Origin: CAVTOO01 sp963736355
Lineage (GTDB): Bacteria > Pseudomonadota > Alphaproteobacteria > Rhizobiales > Xanthobacteraceae
Assembly: GCA_963736355.1 (NCBI GenBank)
Contig: CAVTOO010000002.1
Span: 744,001-808,000 of the forward strand
Reading direction: 5' to 3'
Length of the DNA stretch: 64,000 nt
In this document: piece by piece, positions 26,538 through 37,234 of the stretch
Layout: each line of letters starts with the position of its first letter
Position numbering within the stretch: position 1 is the stretch's first letter
Position numbers and translations under genes: made by a program
Notes under the pieces: model-generated
Told to the model about the DNA's origin: nothing
The model's input: the letters and a program-made list of their open reading frames with translations, nothing else
The model's database searches: none

Positions 26538-26960
26538 ATGTACGAGTGGATCAAGGCCCTTCACATCATCTCGGTCATCGCCTGGATGGCCGGCATGCTC
26601 TATCTGCCGCGGCTGTTCGTCTATCATTGCGAAGCGCCAGCCGGCTCACCGCAATCCGAGACCTTCAAGGTCATGGAATGGCGGCTTCTGAAAATCATCA
26701 TCAACCCGGCGATGATCGCGAGCTGGATTTTCGGGCTGTGGCTGGTCTGGCTCGGCGACTGGCATACGGCGCCGTGGATGTGGCTGAAGTTTCTGGCCGT
26801 CCTGGCCCTGTCGGGACTGCACGGATTTCTGGTCGGCCGAACCCGGGATTTTGCCGCGGACCGGAATACCTATAGCCAGAAATTCTATAGGATAATCAAT
26901 GAGGTACCTGCCGTTTTGATGATTCTCATCGTCATCCTGGTTGTGGTGAAGCCCTTTTAA
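26538..26960 (+). CDS. hemJ: Protoporphyrinogen oxidase HemJ
   Basis: 140-aa membrane protein of the UPF0093 family that oxidises protoporphyrinogen IX to protoporphyrin IX. Four hydrophobic helices are visible; the conserved His is in KALHIISVIAWMAGMLYLPRLFVYH and the conserved Lys in MWLKFLAVLALSGLHG. Intact. It lies 24 bp after hemE, so the two haem-synthesis genes form an operon, an arrangement conserved next to the origin in related bacteria. Confidence 0.93.
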   Translation: MYEWIKALHIISVIAWMAGMLYLPRLFVYHCEAPAGSPQSETFKVMEWRLLKIIINPAMIASWIFGLWLVWLGDWHTAPWMWLKFLAVLALSGLHGFLVGRTRDFAADRNTYSQKFYRIINEVPAVLMILIVILVVVKPF

Positions 26961-27202
26961 GATGCAATCGCAGGACGCAGGCTTCTTGCGGTTTGCGGTG
27001 CAATTTTCTATATTTGGCGCATCCCACCTAACGTAGGCGGATGCGGTTGCGTCCCGGTCTCACAGTCAGACCGGCCATCGCGTCAGGGTCCAAAAGCCCT
27101 TTTCGGCGTTTCCAAAACCTCGGACCCGCGAATCCTCCCTTCTCTCTGCCCGCCCACCGCGTTGTGACCCTCACACGTTCGGGCCCTCCACAGGACCAAT
27201 CT

Positions 27203-28468
27203 ATGCCTGAAATGAAACTCCAGGACCTCAAGGCCAAAACTCCGGCCGAGCTCGTCTCCTTTGCGGAGGAGCTCGAGGTCGAAAACGCGAGCACCATGCG
27301 CAAGCAGGAATTGATGTTCGCGATTCTCAAGGCGCTTGCCCTTCGCGACACCGACATCATCGGCGAAGGCGTCGTCGAAGTGTTGTCCGACGGGTTCGGC
27401 TTCCTGCGCTCGCCGGATGCGAACTACCTGCCCGGCCCCGACGACATCTACGTCTCGCCCTCGCAGATCCGCCGCTTCGGCCTGCGCACCGGCGACACCA
27501 TCGACGGCCAGATCCGTTCGCCCAAGGAAGGCGAGCGTTATTTCGCGCTGCTCAAGGTCAACACGCTGAATTTCGAGGATCCGGAAAAGGCCAAGCACAA
27601 GGTCAATTTCGACAACCTCACCCCGCTCTATCCCGACGAACGGCTGAAGCTGGAGCATGAGGATCCGACCAAGAAGGATCTCTCCGCCCGCGTCATCGAT
27701 ATCGTCGCCCCGATCGGCAAGGGCCAGCGCGCGCTGATCGTCTCTCCGCCCCGCACCGGCAAGACGGTGCTGCTGCAGAACATCGCGCATGCCATCACCG
27801 CCAATCATCCCGAGTGCTATCTCATCGTTCTGCTGATCGACGAGCGCCCGGAAGAAGTCACCGACATGCAGCGCTCCGTGAAGGGCGAGGTCGTGTCCTC
27901 GACCTTCGACGAGCCGGCAACGCGCCACGTCGCGGTCGCCGAAATGGTCATCGAGAAGGCCAAGCGTCTGGTCGAGCATGGCCGCGACGTCGTCATCCTG
28001 CTCGATTCGATCACGCGTCTGGGCCGCGCCTACAACACGGTGGTGCCGTCCTCCGGCAAGGTGCTCACCGGCGGTGTCGACGCCAACGCCCTGCAGCGCC
28101 CCAAGCGCTTCTTCGGCGCCGCGCGTAACATCGAGGAAGGCGGATCGCTGACGATCATCGCAACCGCCCTGATCGATACCGGCAGCCGCATGGACGAAGT
28201 CATCTTCGAAGAGTTCAAGGGTACCGGTAACTCGGAAATCATCCTGGACCGCAAGGTGGCCGACAAGCGCACCTTCCCGGCCATCGACATCACGCGCTCC
28301 GGCACCCGCAAGGAAGAATTGCTCACCGAGGCGCTGGTGCTCAAGAAGATGTACGTGCTCCGCCGTATCCTCAATCCGATGGGCACGATGGACGCCATCG
28401 ACTTCCTGCTCGACAAGCTCCGCAACACCAAGACCAATGCGGAGTTCTTCGAGTCGATGAACACGTAA
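27203..28468 (+). CDS. rho: Transcription termination factor Rho
   Basis: 421-aa RNA-dependent ATPase hexamer that terminates transcripts. It has the N-terminal KLQDLKAKTPAELVSFAEEL domain, the cold-shock RNA-binding segment (GFGFLRSPDANYLPGPDDIYVSPSQIRRFGL), Walker A PPRTGKTVLLQ, Walker B (VILLDSITRLGRAYN) and the R-loop GGVDANALQRPKRFFGAARNIE. The start at 27203 matches the usual N-terminus even though the frame is open from 27041. The long leader (about 240 bp) would suit Rho autoregulation, which is known elsewhere. A terminator follows. Confidence 0.96.
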   Translation: MPEMKLQDLKAKTPAELVSFAEELEVENASTMRKQELMFAILKALALRDTDIIGEGVVEVLSDGFGFLRSPDANYLPGPDDIYVSPSQIRRFGLRTGDTIDGQIRSPKEGERYFALLKVNTLNFEDPEKAKHKVNFDNLTPLYPDERLKLEHEDPTKKDLSARVIDIVAPIGKGQRALIVSPPRTGKTVLLQNIAHAITANHPECYLIVLLIDERPEEVTDMQRSVKGEVVSSTFDEPATRHVAVAEMVIEKAKRLVEHGRDVVILLDSITRLGRAYNTVVPSSGKVLTGGVDANALQRPKRFFGAARNIEEGGSLTIIATALIDTGSRMDEVIFEEFKGTGNSEIILDRKVADKRTFPAIDITRSGTRKEELLTEALVLKKMYVLRRILNPMGTMDAIDFLLDKLRNTKTNAEFFESMNT

Positions 28469-28494
28469 GCGATCAACGCATGGCAATTCTGAAG

Positions 28495-28522
28495 TGCCCG
28501 GCCTTTGTGCCGGGCATTTTTC
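28495..28522 (+). terminator. Intrinsic terminator after rho
   Basis: TGCCCGGC and GCCGGGCA pair around a 6-base loop (CTTTGT), followed by TTTTTC. It lies 26 bp after the rho stop codon and immediately before the GNAT gene, separating the two units. Confidence 0.88.
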
Positions 28523-28537
28523 TGACATACTGCGCGC

Positions 28538-29255
28538 ATGTCACGTCTCAACGATCTCGGCCAGCCCATCGGCCCCGACCTGCCCGGATGGACGCCCCGG
28601 CCCCAGCCCACCCGCACGCCGATGGCGGGGCGGCAGGTGCGGCTTGAGCCTCTCGAGCCGAAGCGCCATGCGCGCGAGCTTTATGAGGCGGATCGCAATT
28701 CCGAAGACACTGCCGACTGGACGTATCTGCCGAACGAACCGATGCACGAACTCGCCGATTACGAGGCGTGGTGCGCCGGCGCCTCAACGACATCCGATCC
28801 GTTGTTCTTTGCCATCGTCGATCTGAAAAGCGGCCGCGCGGTTGGCCGCGCCGCGTTGATGCGAATCGACGCCACCAACGGCGTAATGGAAGTCGGCCAC
28901 ATCAAGTTTTCACCGCTGCTGCAACGCTCGGCGCTGGCGACGGAGGCGATGTTCCTGATGATGCGGCGCGCCTTCGACGAGCTCGGCTATCGCCGCTTCG
29001 AATGGAAATGCGATAATCTCAACGAGCCCGTCGAAGCGCGCCGCGCGGCGATTGGGCTTCATCTTCGAAGGCCTGTTTCGCAACGCCGTCGTCGTGAAGG
29101 GCCGCAGCCGCGACACGGCGTGGTTTTCGATCATCGACAGCGAATGGCCGAAGCTGCGCGCCGCTTTCGAACACTGGCTCGCACCGGAGAATTTCGCGGC
29201 CGATGGTGCGCAGAAGGAATCGCTGTCGGCGATGATTGAGCAGTCGCGCAAGTAA
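28538..29255 (+). CDS. GNAT family N-acetyltransferase, RimJ/RimL type (frameshifted)
   Basis: Acetyl-CoA-dependent acetyltransferase of the RimJ/RimL-like subfamily (Acetyltransf_3). Visible are VRLEPLEPKRHARELYEA near the N-terminus, FFAIVDLKSGRAVGRAALMRID, GVMEVGHIKFSPLLQRSALATEA (acetyl-CoA site) and RRFEWKCDNLNEP. At about 29030 one surplus base shifts the frame; the intact remainder SKRAARRLGFIFEGLFRN to MIEQSRK is in another frame. Reconstructed length about 238 aa. Substrate unknown. Confidence 0.87.
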
Positions 29256-29261
29256 TCTCCG

Positions 29262-29687
29262 CGTCATTCCGGGACGGCCGAAGGCCGGGCCCGGAATCCA
29301 TATCCCCAGTGTTGATAAGAAGCACAGCCTTCGATCAGGCAGCTATCTGGCAATGCCATCGTAAAGATCGACCCATTCAGGATTGCTCTCTTCGATGAGG
29401 CGAATTTTCCAATCGCGCTGCCACTTCTTCAGCTCTTTCTCGCGAGAGATCGCAGTTGCTGGATCTTCATACGTTTCGAACCAGACAAGTATTTTAACGT
29501 CGTATCGAGCGGTGAATCCGTCGGCTGCTTTTGTGCGATGCTCGAATGCGCGTCGGACAAGATCGCGAGTGACGCCGAGATATAGCGTTCCGTGTTTTCG
29601 GCTGGCTAAAAGATATACGTAATATTGCATCTCAAATGCAGGGGTTATCGATTCCGGGCTCAACGCTTCGCGTTGCCCCGGAATGAC
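29262..29687. mobile_element. Composite palindromic repeat enclosing a GIY-YIG gene
   Basis: The left unit (29262-29299: GTCATTCCGGG...GGCCCGGAATCC) and right unit (29650-29687: CGATTCCGGG...CCCCGGAATGAC) have the same orientation and outer arms as the two halves of the compact element at 22163-22291. Here the spacer is about 350 bp and contains one complete GIY-YIG nuclease-type gene. This looks like a cargo-bearing version of the same repeat. Mobility is inferred, not shown. Confidence 0.5.
29343..29630 (-). CDS. Small GIY-YIG nuclease family protein
   Basis: 95-aa stand-alone GIY-YIG domain of the YhbQ/UvrC-N type. The motif appears as YYVYLLAS...GTLYLGVTRDLVRRAFEHR (the second part reads YLGV), followed by a catalytic-type Arg/Glu arrangement (EKELKKWQRDWKIRLIEE). 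Such proteins are common in alphaproteobacteria and their targets are mostly unknown. The start at 29630 (MQYYVYLL) gives the standard length, although the frame is open further upstream. It is intact despite frameshifted neighbours and lies precisely between the two halves of a palindromic repeat. Confidence 0.88.
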   Translation of the reverse strand: MQYYVYLLASRKHGTLYLGVTRDLVRRAFEHRTKAADGFTARYDVKILVWFETYEDPATAISREKELKKWQRDWKIRLIEESNPEWVDLYDGIAR

Positions 29688-29692
29688 TGAAA

Positions 29693-31728
<2,036 letters not shown>

Positions 31729-31805
31729 GGGGTCAATCTGGCTCTTGAATCGGGCGTCTTCGTGGGGATGCTGGCATAAATATCGGAGTCAGCCGATAGA
31801 GGGGC

Positions 31806-33140
31806 ATGCCTTCAGCCGACATGTCTGCAGCCGATACGATTTTCGCTCTGTCTTCCGGCCGGCCTCCGGCTGCGATTGCCGTCATTCGCGTTTCGGGGCC
31901 CCGGGTCAAGACGGCCCTTGAGGCTCTCACCGGGCGCGTTCCGCCAGCCTCGGCAGGCGATGGTCGCCGTCCCTGAAAGCCCAGGACGGCACGACGCTCG
32001 ACGAATCGGTGGTCGTATTTTTTGCCGGCCCGGCCAGTGCAACGGGCGAGGACATCGCCGAGTTCCATGTCCATGGCGGCCGCGCCGTGATCGCGGCGGT
32101 GGTCGAAGCCTTGTCGCGAATCGATGGGTTGCGTCCGGCCGAGCCCGGCGAGTTCACGCGGCGCGCCTTCGCCAACGGCAAGCTTGATCTCACCGCGGCC
32201 GAAGCCGTCGCCGATCTCATCAACGCCGACACCGAGATGCAGCGACGCCAGGCGCTGCGTCAGTTGCAGGGTCTGCTCGGTCCGCGCGCGGAGAGCTGGC
32301 GCCAGAAAATCATTGCGGCGGCTGCACTCGTCGAAGCGTCGATTGATTTTTCCGACGAAGGCGACGTGCCGCAGGATCTGCGCGAAGAAATGCGCGCGCG
32401 GATGGTCGCGCTCAAAATTGAAATTGAAGAAACCCTTGGGGCATCGGCACATTCTGAACGTCTGCGCGATGGCCTCGTGATTGCGATTGCAGGTCCCCCG
32501 AATGCCGGCAAGTCGACATTGCTCAATCGTCTCGCGCGGCGTGAGGCCGCAATCGTATCGCCTTACGCCGGCACGACACGCGACATCATCGAAGTCCATC
32601 TCGATCTCGGCGGCTATCCGGTGACGCTGCTCGACACTGCCGGCATTCGCGACAGCGACGATCCGGTGGAGCAGGAGGGTGTGCGTCGCGCGCGGGCGCG
32701 CGCGGCGGAGGCCGACCTGGTGCTGTGGATCGTGGATGCGGCTATGCCTGCTCGCGCGCCCGGCGTGAGCGGCGCGACGCTGTGGCAGGTCGCCAACAAG
32801 ATCGACGCGGTCCCGGCAGATGGATCAGTCGCAATTCGATTTTGCTATCTCGGCGGCCACGGGCGAGGGGACTAGGCCATTGGCCGAGGCCATCGCCCGA
32901 CACGCGGCGGCGTTCTTCGGCGGCACGGAGCAGGCGCTGATCACGCGCGCCCGGCACCGGCAGCTTCTGGGCGAGGCGGCGGCGGCGCTCGGGGCGGCGC
33001 TTGAGGCCGACGGGCAGGGCGAGGAAATCGTCGCCGAGCACTTACGAATCGCGATTCGCTCGCTGGGGCGACTGGTCGGCCGGGTCGATGTCGAGGATAT
33101 CCTGGGGTCGATCTTTGCCGAGTTCTGCATCGGCAAGTAG
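31806..33140 (+). CDS. mnmE: tRNA modification GTPase MnmE (two frameshifts)
   Basis: GTPase that, with MnmG, installs cmnm5U/nm5U at the wobble position of certain tRNAs. The N-terminal folate-binding domain starts SADTIFALSSGRPPAAIAVIRVSG; the G domain has G1 GPPNAGKSTLLN, GTTRDIIE and DTAG; the C-terminus is the canonical CIGK. The frame breaks at about 31945 (after TGRVPP, one base missing) and at about 32818 (NKIDAVPAD to QSQFDFAISAATGEGTRPL). Reconstructed length about 444 aa. The start is 31806 or the in-frame ATG at 31821. Confidence 0.93.
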
Positions 33141-33205
33141 TGGATTAACCGTTCATTCACCATAAAGTTGCAACATAAAGTTCATATGATTCCAATGGCT
33201 TAGCG

Positions 33206-33221
33206 TGTTTCACGTGAAACA
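33206..33221. promoter_or_regulatory. parS centromere site 1
   Basis: Exact copy of the 16-bp palindrome TGTTTCACGTGAAACA, the broadly conserved chromosomal parS sequence bound by ParB. It is one of four within 485 bp and lies about 3 kb from parAB. Confidence 0.95.
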
Positions 33222-33230
33222 TCGCCACAA

Positions 33231-33246
33231 TGTTTCACGTGAAACA
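33231..33246. promoter_or_regulatory. parS centromere site 2
   Basis: Second exact TGTTTCACGTGAAACA palindrome. Its centre is 25 bp from the centre of site 1, so ParB dimers on these two sites would lie close together on the helix. Confidence 0.95.
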
Positions 33247-33256
33247 TCCTCGGGCC

Positions 33257-33333
33257 CTCATCCTGAGGAGCCACGAACGGGTCGGCGCAAAGCGCCGCCC
33301 GATGATAAACTCCGCGGCGTCTCGAAGGATGAG
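33257..33333. repeat. Composite palindromic repeat, CCTCATG-type, copy 3 (variant)
   Basis: CCTCATCCTGAGGAGCC and CGTCTCGAAGGATGAG match the outer parts of the other copies, but the centre carries a different insert with the dyad GGCGCAAAGCGCC. It lies between parS sites 2 and 3. Confidence 0.75.
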
Positions 33334-33350
33334 AAAGGCCGCCCTTCTGA

Positions 33351-33404
33351 CACCTCTCCCCGTTTACGGGGAGAGGTCGGCTGCGAAGCAGCCGGGTGAG
33401 GGGC
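33351..33404. repeat. Intergenic dyad repeat, CCTCTCCCC-type
   Basis: CCTCTCCCCGTTTACGGGGAGAGG followed by GGCTGCGAAGCAGCC and GGGTGAGGGG, two hairpins in series. A related copy is at 45070-45130. Confidence 0.8.
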
Positions 33405-33495
33405 AGCCTTCATCTTCGCTTCTCGCCAGTCCTCGCTGGCGTTCGGGCACCTTCTCCCCGACTTCGGCGCTACACCCGTCGCTATCTGATGTCTT

Positions 33496-33511
33496 TGTTT
33501 CACGTGAAACA
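33496..33511. promoter_or_regulatory. parS centromere site 3
   Basis: Third exact TGTTTCACGTGAAACA palindrome, about 265 bp after site 2 and beyond two short dyad repeats. Confidence 0.95.
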
Positions 33512-33550
33512 CCCTGATGCCTGACGGGAAACTCGACTCAAGCTGGGGCT

Positions 33551-33616
33551 TCACCCTCCCCCACGCGCGAGGCGCGTGGTGGGGAGGGTCGCCGCTGAAA
33601 GCGGCGGGGTGGGGGT
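33551..33616. repeat. Intergenic dyad repeat, CACCCTCCCCC-type
   Basis: Hairpin CCCTCCCC(ACGCGC/GCGCGT)GGGGAGGG followed by GCCGCTGAAAGCGGC and GGGGTGGGGG. A shorter relative is at 45199-45235. Located between parS sites 3 and 4. Confidence 0.75.
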
Positions 33617-33674
33617 AATTCAACCACTCCGCGTAGGATCATCCCGATCCCTGGCCGGCGGAAGTCCGGCCCCT

Positions 33675-33690
33675 TGTTTCACGTGAAACA
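33675..33690. promoter_or_regulatory. parS centromere site 4
   Basis: Fourth exact TGTTTCACGTGAAACA palindrome, 84 bp upstream of the mnmG start, where bound ParB could also affect mnmG transcription. Confidence 0.95.
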
Positions 33691-33773
33691 CCTCTCGCCT
33701 CGCCGATCTGGCTGATTTCTTTGACCGGACGACGGCTCAGGGATAGAAAGACCGCAATCCCGGACCCCAGCAG

Positions 33774-35647
33774 ATGTCCATGCGCTTCGATGTCATTGTG
33801 ATCGGCGGCGGCCACGCCGGCTGTGAAGCAGCCGCGGCGGCAGCCCGTATGGGCGCGCAAACCGCGCTGGTGACGCATCGATTCGACACCATTGGCGCGA
33901 TGTCCTGCAATCCGGCCATTGGCGGTCTCGGCAAGGGCCATCTGGTCCGCGAGATCGACGCTCTCGATGGTCTGATGGGTCGTGTCGCCGACCGCTCCGG
34001 TATCCAATTCCGTGTCCTGAACCGCCGCAAAGGCCCGGCCGTGCGCGGTCCCCGCACCCAGGCCGACCGCAAACTCTATGCGGCAGCGATGCAGCAGGAG
34101 ATCCGCGAGACAGCGGGTCTGACTGTGATCGAGGGCGAAGCGGACGATCTGATCGCCAAGGATGGCCGCATTGTCGGTCTGCGCCTGGGCGACGGACGCG
34201 AGCTTGCGACCGGGGCTGTGGTCATCACCACCGGCACCTTTTTGCGCGGTCTGATCCATCTCGGCGAGAAGCAATGGCCGGCCGGACGCGTCGGCGAGGC
34301 ACCGGCGCTCGGTCTTTCCAAGTCATTTGAGTCGCTTGGCTTTTCGCTCGGACGGTTGAAAACAGGCACGCCGCCGCGCCTCGATGGCCGCACCATCGAT
34401 TGGGGCGCGGTCGAGATGCAGCCGGCCGACGATCCGCCCGAGCCGTTCTCGATGATGACGGATCGCATCACCGTCCCGCAGATCGAGTGCGGCATCACCC
34501 GCACCAATGAGGCGACGCATCAGGTGATCCGCGCCAATGTGCATCGCTCGCCGATGTATTCGGGCCAGATCCAGAGCCGCGGCCCCCGATATTGCCCCTC
34601 CATCGAGGACAAGATCGTCCGCTTCGGCGATCGCGATGGCCATCAGATCTTCCTGGAGCCGGAAGGTCTCGACGATCCGACCGTCTATCCGAACGGCATT
34701 TCCACATCGCTGCCCGAAGACGTCCAGAAGGCGATCATCGCCTCCATTGCCGGCCTTGAGCGCACGGTGATGGTGCGTCCTGGCTACGCCATCGAATACG
34801 ACCACATCGATCCGCGCGAACTGACGCCGTCGCTTGAGACCAAGAAGCTGCGCGGGTTGTTTCTCGCCGGTCAGATCAACGGCACGACCGGCTACGAAGA
34901 AGCGGCCGCGCAGGGAATCGTCGCGGGTCTGAATGCTGCGAGTTCGCGGGCGAGGGTGATGCGATCACCTTCGATCGCGCCGATGGTTATCTCGGCGTCA
35001 TGATCGACGATCTGGTGACGCGCGGCGTCACCGAGCCCTATCGCATGTTCACCTCGCGCGCCGAATATCGTCTGACATTGCGCGCCGACAATGCCGATCA
35101 GCGTCTCACCGATCGCGGCATCGCGCTCGGTTGCGTTGGCGCGGCGCGTGCGCAGATGCACGCCGCGAAGATGACGGCACTGAATGATGCGCGCGCCCTG
35201 GCGCGCTCGTTGTCGATCACGCCGAACGAAGCCGGCAAGCACGGTCTCACTCTCAATCGCGACGGCGTTCGCCGCAGCGCGTTCGAATTGATGGCTTACG
35301 CCGATGTCGGAATCGCAGAAGTGGCTCGTATCTGGCCGCAACTTGCAACGCTGTCGCCGGTGATCGCGACGCAGCTCGAGACCGATGCGAAATACGATGT
35401 CTATCTCGCGCGTCAGACCGCCGACGTCGAAGCCTTCCGTCGCGACGAAGATGTGAAGCTCGGCGAGGGAATCGATTACGCCGGGATCTCCGGTCTCTCC
35501 AACGAAGTGCGCGCAAGACTGCAGGCGGCGAGACCGTCCACATTGGGGCAGGCCGCGCGCATGGATGGAATGACGCCGGCGGCGCTGACATTGCTGTCGG
35601 CGCATCTGCGCCGCGATGCGCGACGCAGTCCCGCGAAGCGCGGGTGA
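33774..35647 (+). CDS. mnmG: tRNA uridine-5-carboxymethylaminomethyl modification enzyme MnmG (frameshifted)
   Basis: FAD- and NADH-dependent partner of MnmE in wobble-uridine modification (also known as GidA). FDVIVIGGGHAGCEAAAAAARMG is the Rossmann FAD site; MSCNPAIGGLGKGHLVREIDALDG and PRGPRYCPSIEDK-like segments are typical. The frame breaks at about 34943 after LFLAGQINGTTGYEEAAAQGIVAGLNA; the continuation FAGEGDAITFDRADGYLGVMIDDLVTRGV is intact in another frame to the end. Reconstructed length about 624 aa. Followed 6 bp later by rsmG. Confidence 0.94.
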
Positions 35648-35653
35648 TGGGCC

Positions 35654-36313
35654 ATGTCGCAAGCAGACATCGTCGATGATTCGAAAGACCGCGCGACGGC
35701 GCTGAAGCTGACGCCGGTTTCACCCGACACCGAACAGCGGCTGGTGCGATTCGTCGCGTTGCTGCGGCAATGGCAGGCGACGACGAATCTCGTCGCGCCT
35801 TCGACGCTCGATGCGGTGTGGACCCGGCACATCGCCGATTCGCTGCAGCTTCTGGCGATGGCGCCGGATGCGAAAGTCTGGATCGATCTCGGCAGCGGCG
35901 GCGGCTTCCCCGGCGTGGTGCTGGCCTGCGCGCTCGTTGAAAGAGAGGGCGGGCATGTCCATCTCGTAGAACGGAACGCGAAGAAGGCGGCCTTCCTGCG
36001 CGAGGCTATACGCGTCACCGGCGCGCCGGGCACCGTGCACCTGGCTGACATCGAGGATTTCGTGGAAAGATTCGACGGGACCGCAGATTGCGTCACCGCG
36101 CGAGCGCTCGCTCCGCTTAAGGTGCTGCTCGGTCAGGTCGCGCCATTGGTGGCACGGGGCGCGCGGGCACTGCTTCTAAAGGGACAAGATGTAGAGGCAG
36201 AGTTGACCGAGGCCACTAAATATTGGAAAATTCAGCCTGAGCTGATCCCGAGCCTTACTCAAAAGAATAGTTGGATAGTCGCTTTCAATGTCGTCACGAA
36301 GCATCCTGCCTGA
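35654..36313 (+). CDS. rsmG: 16S rRNA (guanine(527)-N(7))-methyltransferase
   Basis: 219-aa Rossmann-fold methyltransferase (GidB) that modifies G527 of 16S rRNA. The SAM-binding motif WIDLGSGGGFPGVVLA and the following VHLVERNAKKAAFLREAIRVTGA are canonical. N-terminal RFVALLRQWQATTNLVA is typical. Intact. It sits in the mnmG-rsmG-parA-parB order conserved near bacterial origins and overlaps or closely precedes parA. Confidence 0.95.
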   Translation: MSQADIVDDSKDRATALKLTPVSPDTEQRLVRFVALLRQWQATTNLVAPSTLDAVWTRHIADSLQLLAMAPDAKVWIDLGSGGGFPGVVLACALVEREGGHVHLVERNAKKAAFLREAIRVTGAPGTVHLADIEDFVERFDGTADCVTARALAPLKVLLGQVAPLVARGARALLLKGQDVEAELTEATKYWKIQPELIPSLTQKNSWIVAFNVVTKHPA

Positions 36314-36329
36314 GCACCCCGGTATCCGC

Positions 36330-37208
36330 ATGATCGAAATTGACGATATTTTTCAGGAGGATAAGCCGGGCGACGACTCTGGCCCGACTCCCAAAAGCGC
36401 CCAATCCCTTCCGCGCATCATCTCGCTCGCCAACCAGAAGGGCGGCGTCGGCAAAACCACAACCGCCATCAATCTGGGAACGGCGCTCGCCGCCATCGGC
36501 GAACGCGTGCTGATCGTCGACCTCGACCCGCAGGGCAATGCGTCCACGGGTCTGGGCATCGACCGCCGCGACCGCGCCACTTCCACCTACGACGTGCTGA
36601 TCGGCGAAGCGCCGATGCGCCAGGCGGTGCTGCCGACGGCGGTCCCCCGGCTGCATATCGCCGCCTCGACCATGGATCTTTCCGGTCTCGAACTGGAACT
36701 GGGTCAGGCCCGCGACCGCGCCTTCCGCCTGCGCGACGCGCTTAAAGTGATCAATGTCGGCGCCGATTCGGAGGCGAGCTACACTTACGTGCTGATCGAC
36801 TGTCCGCCGTCGCTCAATCTTCTCACCGTCAATGCAATGGCCGCGTCCGATGCGATCCTCGTGCCGCTGCAATGCGAGTTCTTCGCGCTCGAAGGTTTGT
36901 CGCAGTTGTTGAAGACGGTCGAGCAGGTTCGCTCCACGCTCAATCCGACGCTGTCGATTCACGGCATCGTTCTGACGATGTTCGATTCGCGCAACAATTT
37001 GTCGAATCAGGTCGTCGCCGATGTGCGCCAGTTCATGGGCGCGAAAGTCTACGAGACGATGATCCCGCGTAACGTCCGCATCTCGGAGGCGCCGTCCTAT
37101 GGCAAGCCGGTGCTGGTGTACGATCTCAAATGCGTCGGCAGCGAAGCCTATCTGAAACTCGCCACCGAAGTGATCCAGCGCGAACGTCAGATGAAGGCCA
37201 GCGCGTGA
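36330..37208 (+). CDS. parA: Chromosome partitioning protein ParA
   Basis: Deviant Walker-type ATPase that moves ParB-parS complexes after origin duplication. IISLANQKGGVGKTTTAINLGTAL holds the P-loop with signature Lys; VLIVDLDPQGNAS and LIDCPPSLNLLTVNAM follow. The preferred start MIEIDDIF at 36330 has AGG-rich sequence upstream; an in-frame start at 36288 would overlap rsmG. Length about 292 aa. parB follows after 26 bp, and four parS sites lie about 3 kb upstream. Confidence 0.94.
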   Translation: MIEIDDIFQEDKPGDDSGPTPKSAQSLPRIISLANQKGGVGKTTTAINLGTALAAIGERVLIVDLDPQGNASTGLGIDRRDRATSTYDVLIGEAPMRQAVLPTAVPRLHIAASTMDLSGLELELGQARDRAFRLRDALKVINVGADSEASYTYVLIDCPPSLNLLTVNAMAASDAILVPLQCEFFALEGLSQLLKTVEQVRSTLNPTLSIHGIVLTMFDSRNNLSNQVVADVRQFMGAKVYETMIPRNVRISEAPSYGKPVLVYDLKCVGSEAYLKLATEVIQRERQMKASA

Positions 37209-37234
37209 TGAGCGTGTTGCGTAAGGAGATGGCG

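Larger units (their letters stand above)
33141..33773. other. mnmE-mnmG intergenic region with four parS sites and repeats
   Basis: An unusually long gap (about 630 bp) within an otherwise compact cluster. It contains four exact 16-bp parS palindromes, a CCTCATCC-type repeat (33257-33333), a CTCTCCCC-type dyad (33351-33404) and a GGGGAGGG-type dyad (33551-33616). A TTAA-N7-TTCA sequence at 33145-33159 is one mismatch from a CtrA site. No gene is convincing here. Confidence 0.85.

Noticed and set aside
29262..29299. Left GTCATTCCGGG palindrome as a terminator for the GNAT gene
   Set aside because: No T tract follows the stem, and the same element occurs in other contexts as part of a repeat family.
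33205..33517. Short plus-strand frames across the parS cluster
   Set aside because: They translate repeats and parS palindromes (MFHVKH-type starts) and have no coding support.
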